Origin: Ardenticatena maritima
GTDB lineage: Bacteria; Chloroflexota; Anaerolineae; Ardenticatenales; Ardenticatenaceae
NCBI RefSeq assembly: GCF_001306175.1
Contig: NZ_LGKN01000003.1
Location: forward strand, 930,001-994,000
Length of the DNA stretch: 64,000 nucleotides
Direction of reading: 5' to 3'
Part shown: one piece after another, positions 51,848-60,151 of the stretch
How positions within the stretch are numbered: the stretch's first letter is position 1
Layout: each line of letters opens with the position of its first letter
Program-made: the position numbers and the translations under genes
Notes under the pieces: model-generated
What the model was told of the DNA's origin: nothing
Seen by the model: the letters and a program-made list of their open reading frames with translations, nothing else
Database searches by the model: none

Positions 51848-53650
51848 TCAACGGCGACCAAATTCACGTTCCAGTTGCTCAACGCTCAAGCGCACAACGG
51901 TGGGGCGTCCATGCGCACAGGTACGCGACAAATCGGTCTGTTCCAACTGGCGAATCAGGTCCACCATCTCCTCATGCGTCAGCGGGTCGCCGGCTTTGAC
52001 CGCGCCGCGACACGCGGCATACATCACCAGCCGGTCCTCCCAACTGAGACCGCTGCGGTCGTGAATCGCGCCGTCAATGACTTCCGCCAGCGCCGCGGCT
52101 GGGTCGGGACGGTTTTTGAGCACGTCGGGAATGGCGCGCACAAGCACGGTCAAGCCGCCAAAAGGCTCGACATCAAACCCCAGGTGGAGCAGCGCCTCAC
52201 GCTGTTCTTCGACCACCGCCATTTGTTGCGGCGTCAATTCGATTGTGAGCGGCTGCAACAGGCGTTGTGATGGGACGGCTTGCTGGGCGCGCTGTTTGCG
52301 CAGACGTTCCAGCAACACGCGCTCATGCGCGGTATGCTGGTCAATCAGATAAAGCCCGTCGGGTCCTTCGCAGATGATGTAGGTGAGCATGGTTTGCCCC
52401 AGCACGCGCAGCGGCGGCAACTTTGTGCCCCCCGCTTCGGGCGGCGGGGTTGGGGTGGGGGTGTGCGGCCTGTTCGTGGGCGGGGGCGGCGTCCATGCTG
52501 TGCGTGTAGGTCGCCCCGTGGGTGGGGGCGGTGTGAACAACTGGACGCGCATATCGTCCTCATCGGTGCTGAGAGGGGGTTGCGTGGGAGCCGGCGGCGT
52601 TTCGGGTTCGTCCAACACTTCGATGGTGCGTGAAAACTGATGCACAGGGGCTTCCTCCACCAGAAGGCGACGCACCGCCCGCTGCACCACGCGGAACACT
52701 TCATCGCTCCGCGCGAATTTGATTTCGAGTTTTTGGGGATGCACATTGACGTCAATCTGGTCGGGCGGTACGTGAATGTTGAGCACCACAAAGGGATGCC
52801 GCCCGGTTGGCACCACGCCCTGATAGGCTTGGGCAATGGCGGTGGTCAACATGGGGCTACGCACGACGCGCCCATTCACAAAAAAGATGATGTACTTGCG
52901 ATTGGCGCGATGCAATGCGGGTCCGCCAATCGCCCCGGAGACGCCAATGCCCGTTTGGGGGTCGGGCGGTTCGTTGAGAATGAGCATGTGCCGCGCCACA
53001 TCCAGCCCATAGACCGCGAGCAATGCGTCTTTGAGGTCGCCGCTGCCGGCGGTTTGCAACACAGTCCGCCCCTCGCTGATGAGGGTGAAGCGGCGGTCGG
53101 GGTACGCCAGCGCATAATGCGAGACGATTTCGGCGATGAGGCTGGTTTCGGTGGCGACCGTGCGCAAGAATTTGCGCCGCGCCGGCACGTTGAAGAAGAG
53201 GTCTTCAACGGTGAGGATTGTGCCCGCCGGCGCAGCCGCTGTGCGCCGCGCCACCACCCGCCCCCCTTCGAGGCGCAGTTCCACGCCCGCGGCTTGCTCG
53301 CGCGGGCGCGTCAGCATCGTCACGCGGCTGACGGCGGCAATGCTGGGCAACGCTTCCCCGCGAAACCCCAGGGTCTGAATGGCAAAGAGGTCGTCGGCGT
53401 CGGCGACTTTGCTGGTGGCATGGTGCTGGAACGCCAATTCCACCTCGTCGGCGGGAATGCCGCAACCGTTATCCGCCACGCGGATGAGGCTCTGCCCACC
53501 TTTGGCAATCTCCACGCGGATATCCGTGGCGCCGGCGTCCAGCGCGTTCTCGATGAGTTCTTTGACCACACTCGCGGGGCGTTCAACGACTTCACCCGCG
53601 GCGATTTTGTTGGCGACATCAGGCGGTAGAATCTGAATGGGCATAGGCAT
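51848..53650 (-). CDS. mutL: DNA mismatch repair protein MutL (endonuclease type)
   Basis: A 600-residue MutL. The GHKL ATPase shows ELIENALDAGAT, DNGCGI, and TLGFRGEALPSI in the first 110 residues. A Pro-rich linker (about 340-410) follows. The C-terminal domain has LIDQHTAHERVLLE (the DQHA-x2-E-x4-E nuclease motif), an ACRGAVKAG segment and CAHGRPT near the end, so it is the nicking form used where MutH is absent. Start is either 53650 or 53644; neither has a strong ribosome site. Confidence 0.96.
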   Translation of the reverse strand: MPMPIQILPPDVANKIAAGEVVERPASVVKELIENALDAGATDIRVEIAKGGQSLIRVADNGCGIPADEVELAFQHHATSKVADADDLFAIQTLGFRGEALPSIAAVSRVTMLTRPREQAAGVELRLEGGRVVARRTAAAPAGTILTVEDLFFNVPARRKFLRTVATETSLIAEIVSHYALAYPDRRFTLISEGRTVLQTAGSGDLKDALLAVYGLDVARHMLILNEPPDPQTGIGVSGAIGGPALHRANRKYIIFFVNGRVVRSPMLTTAIAQAYQGVVPTGRHPFVVLNIHVPPDQIDVNVHPQKLEIKFARSDEVFRVVQRAVRRLLVEEAPVHQFSRTIEVLDEPETPPAPTQPPLSTDEDDMRVQLFTPPPPTGRPTRTAWTPPPPTNRPHTPTPTPPPEAGGTKLPPLRVLGQTMLTYIICEGPDGLYLIDQHTAHERVLLERLRKQRAQQAVPSQRLLQPLTIELTPQQMAVVEEQREALLHLGFDVEPFGGLTVLVRAIPDVLKNRPDPAAALAEVIDGAIHDRSGLSWEDRLVMYAACRGAVKAGDPLTHEEMVDLIRQLEQTDLSRTCAHGRPTVVRLSVEQLEREFGRR

Positions 53651-53665
53651 TTCTGTCTCTGTGCG

Positions 53666-54193
53666 TCATTTGTGGGTGTCAGTCGAATCCGAAGGGAGCG
53701 CCAGCGAATCCACGGCGCGTTCAATCAGGCTAACGGCTGTGCGTTTCAGGCGCTTTTTCACATAGCGGCGGGTGTACCAATGTTCAAAAGCATCCTCGAA
53801 TTTGGGACCCTCTGTCTGCGAGACTTCGAAGGCTTGCATCGCCAGCCCCATTCCCCATCCCAACAGCGGAAAGATGAACCACCAAAAATCAGGCGCAGTA
53901 AGCAGGTTGATAACAAACAAAAACGCATTCACGCACACATAGGCAACCAGGTGCTGCTTGAATTCCTGGCGGCGCTCGGCGATAAATTCCTGACGCGCCT
54001 GCGCCAGTTCAGCCGCTTTGCCTGTGGGGCGCACGTCTTGCTCCGCGGCGAGCACGGCTTCTTCGCTAAGCCCCAATTCGCGCGCCATGGCAAGCAACTC
54101 ATCGCGCGAAAAGCGTTCGCGGTGGTCGTCCAACTCGACGGCGCGTTTCAAGATGGCCTGCACTTCCTCGGGGGTGTACTCGTTCTCACGCAT
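53666..54193 (-). CDS. 2TM-domain membrane protein of unknown function
   Basis: A 175-residue protein. The N-terminal 60 residues are charged and helical (YTPEEVQAILKRAVELDD, SRDELLAMARELGLSEEAV), a SHOCT/DUF1707-like layout. A hairpin of two membrane helices (about 95-135) and a basic tail follow, fitting the 2TM domain family. Function unknown. Start at 54193 has GGAG eight bases upstream. First gene of the run leading to mutL. Confidence 0.7.
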   Translation of the reverse strand: MRENEYTPEEVQAILKRAVELDDHRERFSRDELLAMARELGLSEEAVLAAEQDVRPTGKAAELAQARQEFIAERRQEFKQHLVAYVCVNAFLFVINLLTAPDFWWFIFPLLGWGMGLAMQAFEVSQTEGPKFEDAFEHWYTRRYVKKRLKRTAVSLIERAVDSLALPSDSTDTHK

Positions 54194-54294
54194 CTGCTCA
54201 CTCCGTTCGTGGGTGCATACTCGCACGCAGACAACAGCCCGCGTCTTTCATCTTACCATATTCCCAACAAAGCGGGAAAGCCATGTCGGCCTAT

Positions 54295-54322
54295 CTGACA
54301 AATTCAGTGAGACGCATATACT
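54295..54322 (+). promoter_or_regulatory. Promoter of the OCD-GT39-methyltransferase-glycosylase operon
   Basis: CTGACA, 16-nt spacer, TATACT; start near 54329, about 41 nt before the ATG at 54370. Confidence 0.65.
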
Positions 54323-54369
54323 CGTGGCGTATCCGGTTGCAAGCCCTTTTTGAACAAGGTAGGTGAGCC

Positions 54370-55329
54370 ATGACACGCCTTCTCCGCGAAAGCGACGTGC
54401 ACCAATTGGTGACCATTCGCGACGCCCTGCATGCCGTCGAAGCGAGTTTCATCGAACAAGCACGCGGCACGGGCGTCAATCAGCCCCGCCGACGAGTTCG
54501 CCAACCGCACGGCATTCTGCACCTGATGGGGGCGGCGCTTGTTGAACGTGGCTATTGGGGCTTCAAAGCCTACACCACCACCCGCGAAGGCGCACGCTTC
54601 ACCGTCAACCTGTACGATTTGAGAAGCGGCGCGTTGCTCGCCATCATCGAAGCGGACCGCCTGGGGCAATTGCGCACCGGCGCGGCAAGCGGTGTCGCTA
54701 CCAAATACCTGGCTCGCCCCGACGCCGCCGTGCTGGCGCTCTTCGGCGCAGGCTACCAGGCTGAAACGCAATTGGAAGCGATTGCGCAGGTACGCCCCTT
54801 GCGCGAGGTGCGCGTCTTCAGCCGCACACCCGAACGGCGTGAAGCCTTTGCCGCACGCATGCGCGAGCGTCTGGGCGTGGCGGTGCACGCCGTCGCATCA
54901 CCCGAAGCCGCGCTGGATGGGGCGGACATCATCACCACCATCACCAACGCCCGCGACCCCCTCTTTGACGGTCGGCTCATTCCCGCCGGAGCGCACATCA
55001 ACGCCGCCGGCTCGAACGCCGCCATACGCGCCGAACTCGACCATCACGCCATCCGCCGCGCCGACGCCATCTTCGTGGACGACGTTCAGCAGGCGCGTTT
55101 CGAGTCGGGGGATTTGGTGCAAGCCTACCAACGCAACGCGCTGGCGTGGGAACGAGTGCGCCAACTGGCGGACGTGGTCGCCGGGTTGACGCATGGTCGC
55201 CCTTCACCCGACGCCATCACGCTCTTTGAGTCGCAGGGGATTGCGCTATGGGACGTGGCGCTGGCGGCGCTGGTGTACGAACGGGCATGCGAGCAGGGCG
55301 TTGGGCAGGAGGTCGCGTTTGGCAACTAA
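54370..55329 (+). CDS. Ornithine cyclodeaminase / mu-crystallin family protein
   Basis: A 319-residue NAD(P)-dependent enzyme. The cofactor motif LALFGAGYQAETQLEA is near 124-139, and the substrate-domain block GALLAIIEADRLGQLRTGAASG near 78-99 contains the conserved Arg and Thr. Members are ornithine cyclodeaminases, alanine dehydrogenases or ketimine reductases; the exact reaction is not readable. It starts an operon on DNA repair and membrane glycosylation genes, with the next gene's TTG start inside its last codons. Confidence 0.88.
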   Translation: MTRLLRESDVHQLVTIRDALHAVEASFIEQARGTGVNQPRRRVRQPHGILHLMGAALVERGYWGFKAYTTTREGARFTVNLYDLRSGALLAIIEADRLGQLRTGAASGVATKYLARPDAAVLALFGAGYQAETQLEAIAQVRPLREVRVFSRTPERREAFAARMRERLGVAVHAVASPEAALDGADIITTITNARDPLFDGRLIPAGAHINAAGSNAAIRAELDHHAIRRADAIFVDDVQQARFESGDLVQAYQRNALAWERVRQLADVVAGLTHGRPSPDAITLFESQGIALWDVALAALVYERACEQGVGQEVAFGN

Positions 55330-57646
55330 GCATGTGGCGCAATGGCTGCGCCGCTGGCCGGAAGCGTTGGTGTTGGGGCTTGCCGCCTGGTTGCGGCTTA
55401 CCTATGCGTTTGGCAGTCATCCTGTTGAAGATGAATACTTTGAACTTCTGGCGCTGCGCGGGCTGACCGACCACGTGTTGCCCACATTCCCCAGCGGCTT
55501 GTTCCACCAGCGCGGGCTCGCCGCCTGGTACACCCTTGCGCCCCTGCGCTATGCGTTCGGCGAACACATCCCCCTGTTGCGTGCGGGGAGCATCGTCCTG
55601 GCGTTGTTGCTGTTGGTGCTGGTCATGCGTTGGGGCGAACGCGCCGCCCATCGGCTCGTGGGGCTTTCGGCGGGGCTGGTGCTTGCCCTACACCCGGCGG
55701 CGATTGTCAATGTGCCGCGCGTGCGGTTCTACGGGTTGTTTATTTTGGCAACGTTTCTGGTGGGCATGTTTGCCTGGAAAAGCGCGCGCGCGCCGCATCG
55801 CCCACGCGCTCACATTGGGCTGGCTATCGCCTTTGGGCTGGCGCTTTTCGCCCACGAAGAAGCCGTCCTGCTCTATCCCCCCCTGCTTATGGGGTTGACG
55901 CTGGCGGGTGGCAAAGCCTACTGGCGCACGCGCGCCGCCGTTTGGGTGCAAGTGGCGCTGATTGCCGCCGTGCTGGCACGCGGGGGCGTTGAACTCGCCG
56001 CCAACCTGCAAGCCGTTGCCCCGCTTGGGCTGGGCGGCACCGCCAAACCCTACCTGGAACCGTTCGCCGACGTCGCGGACAAGTGGGGCGTCTATCGCCC
56101 CTTCTACACCAGCCCCCCCTACCTCTGGCTGAGCCTGCCCTTTGCACTGGCAAGCCTGCTCGCCCTGCTGCGTGTGCGCCGCATGCCCACCTTGCACGCC
56201 CGTTTGGTGCTCTTTCTCGCCCTCTTCCCGCTGACGACGCTGGCGTTTCTGGTCTTTCTGGCGGGCACCTCGTGGCGCGAAGTGCGCTACATGCTCTTTG
56301 TTGATCCGTTTTGGGTGTTGGCGGCCATGCTGGGCATGTGGTGGCTGTTGAACGCCATGCCGCGCCCGCGCCTGCGCCTGGCGGTGTTTGGGGCATGGGT
56401 GCTCTTCATCGCCGCCCCGCTCTGGACGCCCGCATGGAACGCCGCCCACACCATCGGCACCGATTGGCAACGCCCGTTCCACTTCGTCGCCGAGCACCGC
56501 CAACCGGGCGACCGCATTTTGACGCCGCTGGTGCAAGTCTGCGCCTACACGTTCGGCACGTGCGACTACTACTTTCGCGAAGATGGTTTCGAGCCGTATG
56601 TCATCGAACGCGATGGCGCGGTTGTTGACCGCTGGGTGGGCGCGCCGCTCATCCAGACGCCCCAAGCGCTGGAAGCGCTCCTGCGCGCGGGGGGACGCTT
56701 CTGGCTTGTCGCCGATGGACACCAAATTGGCACGCGCTACCGCCTGCCCACACAACGCCTGCTGATGGAACAATTCACGCTCCAGCAGACTTTTCCCGAT
56801 GGGCTGCGTGTGGCGCTTGCCGAGGGCTGGCGTGAACCGCCCACCTACACCGTCGCCCGCGAACCCAACCTGCAAAGCGGCGATTTCACCCTGCGCCGTT
56901 TCGAGCGCACGGCGACCGAGCGCCCCGCCCCGCCGCCTTTGCACGTTCTGCTCTTCTGGGATTTCCCGCGTGAGACCGCAACCGCGTGGCATACGTCGCT
57001 GAAACTAGTGCGCCGCGACGGGCAAGAAGTGGCGCATGCCGATAGCGCCCCCGCCAACGGGCTGATTGCCACCAACGAACGCCCCCGCCTGCCCTTGCTC
57101 GACGCCAAAACCATCGCGCTGGATGGGTTGCCGCCCGACTACTACCGCCTGGACGCCGTGGTGTACGACCCGTTGACCCTGACGCCGCAGGGCGAACGGC
57201 TGGCGTTTGAGTGGCTCTGGATTGGGCAAGCCCCGCCAACGCCCCCTGTGGGGCTGACGCACCGCTGGCATGATGGGCTGGTGCTGAAAGGCGCCGACCC
57301 GCTTCCCGCGCAGGCGGCGCGCGGCGCACCGTTCACCATTCAACTCTACTGGGGCGCCGACGCCCACCCCACGCGCGATTGGACCGCCTCGGTGCAACTG
57401 CTGGACGCCGAAGGGCGTCTCGTGGCGCAGGACGACCACCCGCCGCTCTACGGCTTTCATCCCACCTCGCGGTGGACGCCCGACGCGACCCACGTGGTGG
57501 ACACCTACACGCTCACGCCCCCGCCCGACGCGCCCGCCGGCGAGTACACACTGGTTGTGCTCTGGTACGACCCCACCACGTTCGAACGCCTGTCCACCAC
57601 GAGCGGTGCGGAGATGGCGATTTTGGGCACCCTCACGCTTGACTGA
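55319..57646 (+). CDS. GT39-like membrane glycosyltransferase with C-terminal beta domains
   Basis: A 775-residue protein. About ten membrane helices occupy residues 10-410, and an acidic pair in HPVEDEYFELLALRG in the first outer loop matches the catalytic Asp/Glu of PMT/ArnT-type enzymes that use polyprenyl-phosphate sugars. Residues about 540-775 hold two similar beta domains (LLFWDFPRETATAW and IQLYWGADAHPTRDW starts). I start at the TTG at 55319: it has GGAGG six bases upstream and begins at the membrane-protein N-terminus, overlapping the previous gene by 11 nt; an earlier start at 55193 would lie inside that gene. Confidence 0.8.
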   Translation: MATKHVAQWLRRWPEALVLGLAAWLRLTYAFGSHPVEDEYFELLALRGLTDHVLPTFPSGLFHQRGLAAWYTLAPLRYAFGEHIPLLRAGSIVLALLLLVLVMRWGERAAHRLVGLSAGLVLALHPAAIVNVPRVRFYGLFILATFLVGMFAWKSARAPHRPRAHIGLAIAFGLALFAHEEAVLLYPPLLMGLTLAGGKAYWRTRAAVWVQVALIAAVLARGGVELAANLQAVAPLGLGGTAKPYLEPFADVADKWGVYRPFYTSPPYLWLSLPFALASLLALLRVRRMPTLHARLVLFLALFPLTTLAFLVFLAGTSWREVRYMLFVDPFWVLAAMLGMWWLLNAMPRPRLRLAVFGAWVLFIAAPLWTPAWNAAHTIGTDWQRPFHFVAEHRQPGDRILTPLVQVCAYTFGTCDYYFREDGFEPYVIERDGAVVDRWVGAPLIQTPQALEALLRAGGRFWLVADGHQIGTRYRLPTQRLLMEQFTLQQTFPDGLRVALAEGWREPPTYTVAREPNLQSGDFTLRRFERTATERPAPPPLHVLLFWDFPRETATAWHTSLKLVRRDGQEVAHADSAPANGLIATNERPRLPLLDAKTIALDGLPPDYYRLDAVVYDPLTLTPQGERLAFEWLWIGQAPPTPPVGLTHRWHDGLVLKGADPLPAQAARGAPFTIQLYWGADAHPTRDWTASVQLLDAEGRLVAQDDHPPLYGFHPTSRWTPDATHVVDTYTLTPPPDAPAGEYTLVVLWYDPTTFERLSTTSGAEMAILGTLTLD

Positions 57647-57658
57647 AAGGAAGCGCTT

Positions 57659-58300
57659 ATGACGCAAGAGCAAGATTGGTTCGATCACGTTTACCGCCAA
57701 GCCGCGGGCGACCCTTCGCGCGTGCCGTGGAACCGCACGGGCGCACACGACCGCCTGCTCGAATGGCTTGCCCGCGAGCAGGTGGACGGTACGGGCAAGC
57801 GGGCGCTGGTGGTGGGGTGCGGCATGGGGCGCGACGCCGAGGCGTTAGCCGCGTATGGCTTCAAGGTGGTGGCGTTCGACCGTGCGCCGACGGCCATCGC
57901 CTGGTGCCGCGAGGCGTTCGCCAACTCCCCCGTGCAGTACGTCCAAGCCGACCTGTTCGCCCCGCCCGCCGAGTGGTCGCAGGCGTTCGATTTCGTGCTG
58001 GAAACGTTCACCCTGCAAGCCCTGCCCGCCGAGAGACGCGCCGAAGCGCGCGCCCGCATCGCCGATTTTGTGGCGCCGGGCGGCTCGCTCCTCGTCATCA
58101 CGTTTGGACGCCAGCCCGAAACGGTGGTGGAAGGACCGCCCTGGCCGCTCACCCGTGATGAAGTCGAAGCCTTCACCGAACACGGCTTGCGCATCGTCCG
58201 CTTTGAGGATTTCCGCACACCGCATCCCGAATGGGAGCGCCTGCGCTGGTTCCGTGTGCACCTGCGCCGCCCACCAACTGAAACAGGACAAACCCCATGA
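57659..58300 (+). CDS. SAM-dependent methyltransferase (TPMT-like class I)
   Basis: A 213-residue methyltransferase. WFDHVYRQAAGDPSRVPWN at the N-terminus and motif I ALVVGCGMGRDAEALA near 49-64 give a class I fold; LVITFGRQP and the late Trp-rich end resemble the thiopurine/halide methyltransferase group. Substrate unknown. It overlaps the glycosylase gene by 4 nt. Confidence 0.82.
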   Translation: MTQEQDWFDHVYRQAAGDPSRVPWNRTGAHDRLLEWLAREQVDGTGKRALVVGCGMGRDAEALAAYGFKVVAFDRAPTAIAWCREAFANSPVQYVQADLFAPPAEWSQAFDFVLETFTLQALPAERRAEARARIADFVAPGGSLLVITFGRQPETVVEGPPWPLTRDEVEAFTEHGLRIVRFEDFRTPHPEWERLRWFRVHLRRPPTETGQTP

Positions 58301-59196
58301 GCATGGCGACGGAGACATTCCGACTGCACGCCGCGACGCCCTTTGATTTTGTGCACACCTGCACAGCGCACGGCTGGGCGGTGCTTTCGCCCTTCACCTG
58401 GGACGACGCAACGCAAAGGCTGGTGCGCGTGGAGCGCCTGCTCGACGGCACCCACGTTGTCTTGCACATGCGCGGCATCCCTCACGGCGTCCATGTGACG
58501 GTTGAAAGCGCCACACCACTCACCCCGTCCCAACGCGCGGCGTGCGAGCGGGTGGTGCGCACCTGCCTGCGCCTGGACGAAGATTTGCGCCCCTTCTATG
58601 CCCGCATCGCCGAACATCCTGAGTGGCGCTCGTTTCCGCGGGGCGGGGGGCGCTTATTGCGTTCTCCCACCCTATTTGAGGACATCGTCAAGACGATTTG
58701 CACCACCAACACCCGCTGGGCGCAGACCAAACGCATGGTGCAACGTCTGGTCGAGGCATTTGGCGAACGCCCCACCTTTGCCCCACACACGCCCACGTTT
58801 CCAACACCGCAGGCACTGGCGCAGGCATCCGACGAGGCGCTGAAAGCGTGCGGGCTGGGCTACCGCGCCGCCGCCGTGCGTGAAATCGCCCGCGCCGTCG
58901 CCGAAGGCGCCCTTGACATCGAAGCCTGGCGAACGAGCGAAGCGCCCACCGCCGAACTGCGCAAGCGCCTCCTCAGTTTGCGCGGCATCGGTCCCTACGC
59001 GGCGGCAACCCTGCTCATGCTCATTGGGCGCTACGACGAAGTCCCGTTTGACAGCATTTACCGCGATTTTGTGGTGCGCACCTTCTTCAAAGGCGAGCCG
59101 CCCCCCTCCAAAGCCGACCTGCAACGTGTGTACGATGAATGGGGCGAGTGGAAATATCTCGCCTACTGGTTCGACCCGCGCTGGAAGGACGCCTAA
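58297..59196 (+). CDS. HhH-GPD DNA glycosylase (AlkA/OGG-like)
   Basis: A 299-residue base-excision repair enzyme. An N-terminal beta domain precedes helices with KTICTTNTRWAQTKRM, the helix-hairpin-helix LRGIGPYAAATLLMLIG near 229-245 and the catalytic Asp in VPFDSIY near 253. A Lys at the OGG position is not evident, so a monofunctional alkyl-base glycosylase is more likely than an AP lyase. It ends converging with the ROK gene with a 4-nt overlap. Confidence 0.87.
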   Translation: MSMATETFRLHAATPFDFVHTCTAHGWAVLSPFTWDDATQRLVRVERLLDGTHVVLHMRGIPHGVHVTVESATPLTPSQRAACERVVRTCLRLDEDLRPFYARIAEHPEWRSFPRGGGRLLRSPTLFEDIVKTICTTNTRWAQTKRMVQRLVEAFGERPTFAPHTPTFPTPQALAQASDEALKACGLGYRAAAVREIARAVAEGALDIEAWRTSEAPTAELRKRLLSLRGIGPYAAATLLMLIGRYDEVPFDSIYRDFVVRTFFKGEPPPSKADLQRVYDEWGEWKYLAYWFDPRWKDA

Positions 59197-60047
59197 GCCC
59201 GCCACGCCTGCCGCGCCAGCACCAACGCGCCGCGCAACGCGGTTTCGTAGCCCCACACGCTGAACCGCACCAGAGGCGGCGGCACCAGGCGCATGTGCGC
59301 CCGCATGACAGCCGTCGCCTGCGCCAGCAGGCGTTCCCCCCCACCCAACGCCACACCGCCGCCGAGCACAATCTCATCGGGGGCGAGAATGGTCGCCACA
59401 TTGCGCAAGCCTTGCCCCAAATGGTAGGCGACTTCCGCCCACTCTTCGTTGGTGAGGTGTTCAGCAGGTTTGCCGTAGATGCGTCGAATACCATTGCCCG
59501 AAACCAGCGCTTCCAGGCAATCGGGTACGCCGCACTCGCACATCACCCGTTCGGGAAAGCGGCAGCGCGCCGGAACGGCCTGATGCGCCACTTCGGGATG
59601 CGCGCCATTGCGCCCACGATAGAGCCGCCCATCAACGACGAACCCGCCGCCCATGCCCGTGCTCACTGTGAGATAGAGCAGGCGCGGCACAGGGCGGGCT
59701 TCGTATTCAGCCAGCGCCGCCGCGTCGGTGTCCACTTCCACGCGGAAAGGCGCCCCCCAACGGGCTTCCATGAGGGCTTTGAGGGGAACGTTGCGCCATT
59801 CGGGCTGATGCAACGGCGAGACAACCCCACGCGCGGGATCAATGGGACCGCCAATCGCCGCACCAATCGCCAACACTGCCGCGCCGGCGCGCACCTGCTC
59901 GATCAGGTCATGCAACGCTGCGATGCCTTCATCCAGCGCGTGAGGCGTGGGACGGCGCGCGCGGGCAATCACCTCGCCGTCGGGCGTCATCGCCGCCGCC
60001 ATCAGTTTTGTTCCCCCGATATCCAACCCAACAAGCACCTGCTTCAT
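59193..60047 (-). CDS. ROK-family sugar kinase
   Basis: A 284-residue ROK protein (no DNA-binding part), so a kinase such as glucokinase. Seen: ATP motif LDIGGTKLMAAA near the N-terminus, catalytic Asp in EVDTDAAAL near 106, GRNGAHPEVAHQ, and the ROK zinc motif CECGVPDCLEAL near 175. GGAGG precedes the start. The GH13 glucosidase at 21.5 kb could feed it glucose. Convergent 4-nt overlap with the glycosylase gene. Confidence 0.9.
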   Translation of the reverse strand: MKQVLVGLDIGGTKLMAAAMTPDGEVIARARRPTPHALDEGIAALHDLIEQVRAGAAVLAIGAAIGGPIDPARGVVSPLHQPEWRNVPLKALMEARWGAPFRVEVDTDAAALAEYEARPVPRLLYLTVSTGMGGGFVVDGRLYRGRNGAHPEVAHQAVPARCRFPERVMCECGVPDCLEALVSGNGIRRIYGKPAEHLTNEEWAEVAYHLGQGLRNVATILAPDEIVLGGGVALGGGERLLAQATAVMRAHMRLVPPPLVRFSVWGYETALRGALVLARQAWRA

Positions 60048-60081
60048 TGCTTCACCTCCTGATGCGGTTCTTCATCCACCG

Positions 60082-60109
60082 TTGCCGAAATAGGCGCTTT
60101 TGCTACACT
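60082..60109 (+). promoter_or_regulatory. Promoter of the secreted protease gene
   Basis: TTGCCG, 16-nt spacer, TACACT; start near 60116, about 36 nt before the ATG at 60152. Confidence 0.55.
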
Positions 60110-60151
60110 CTTGCTCCCCACACAAGCACAACCAACAAACGGGAGTTTGAT

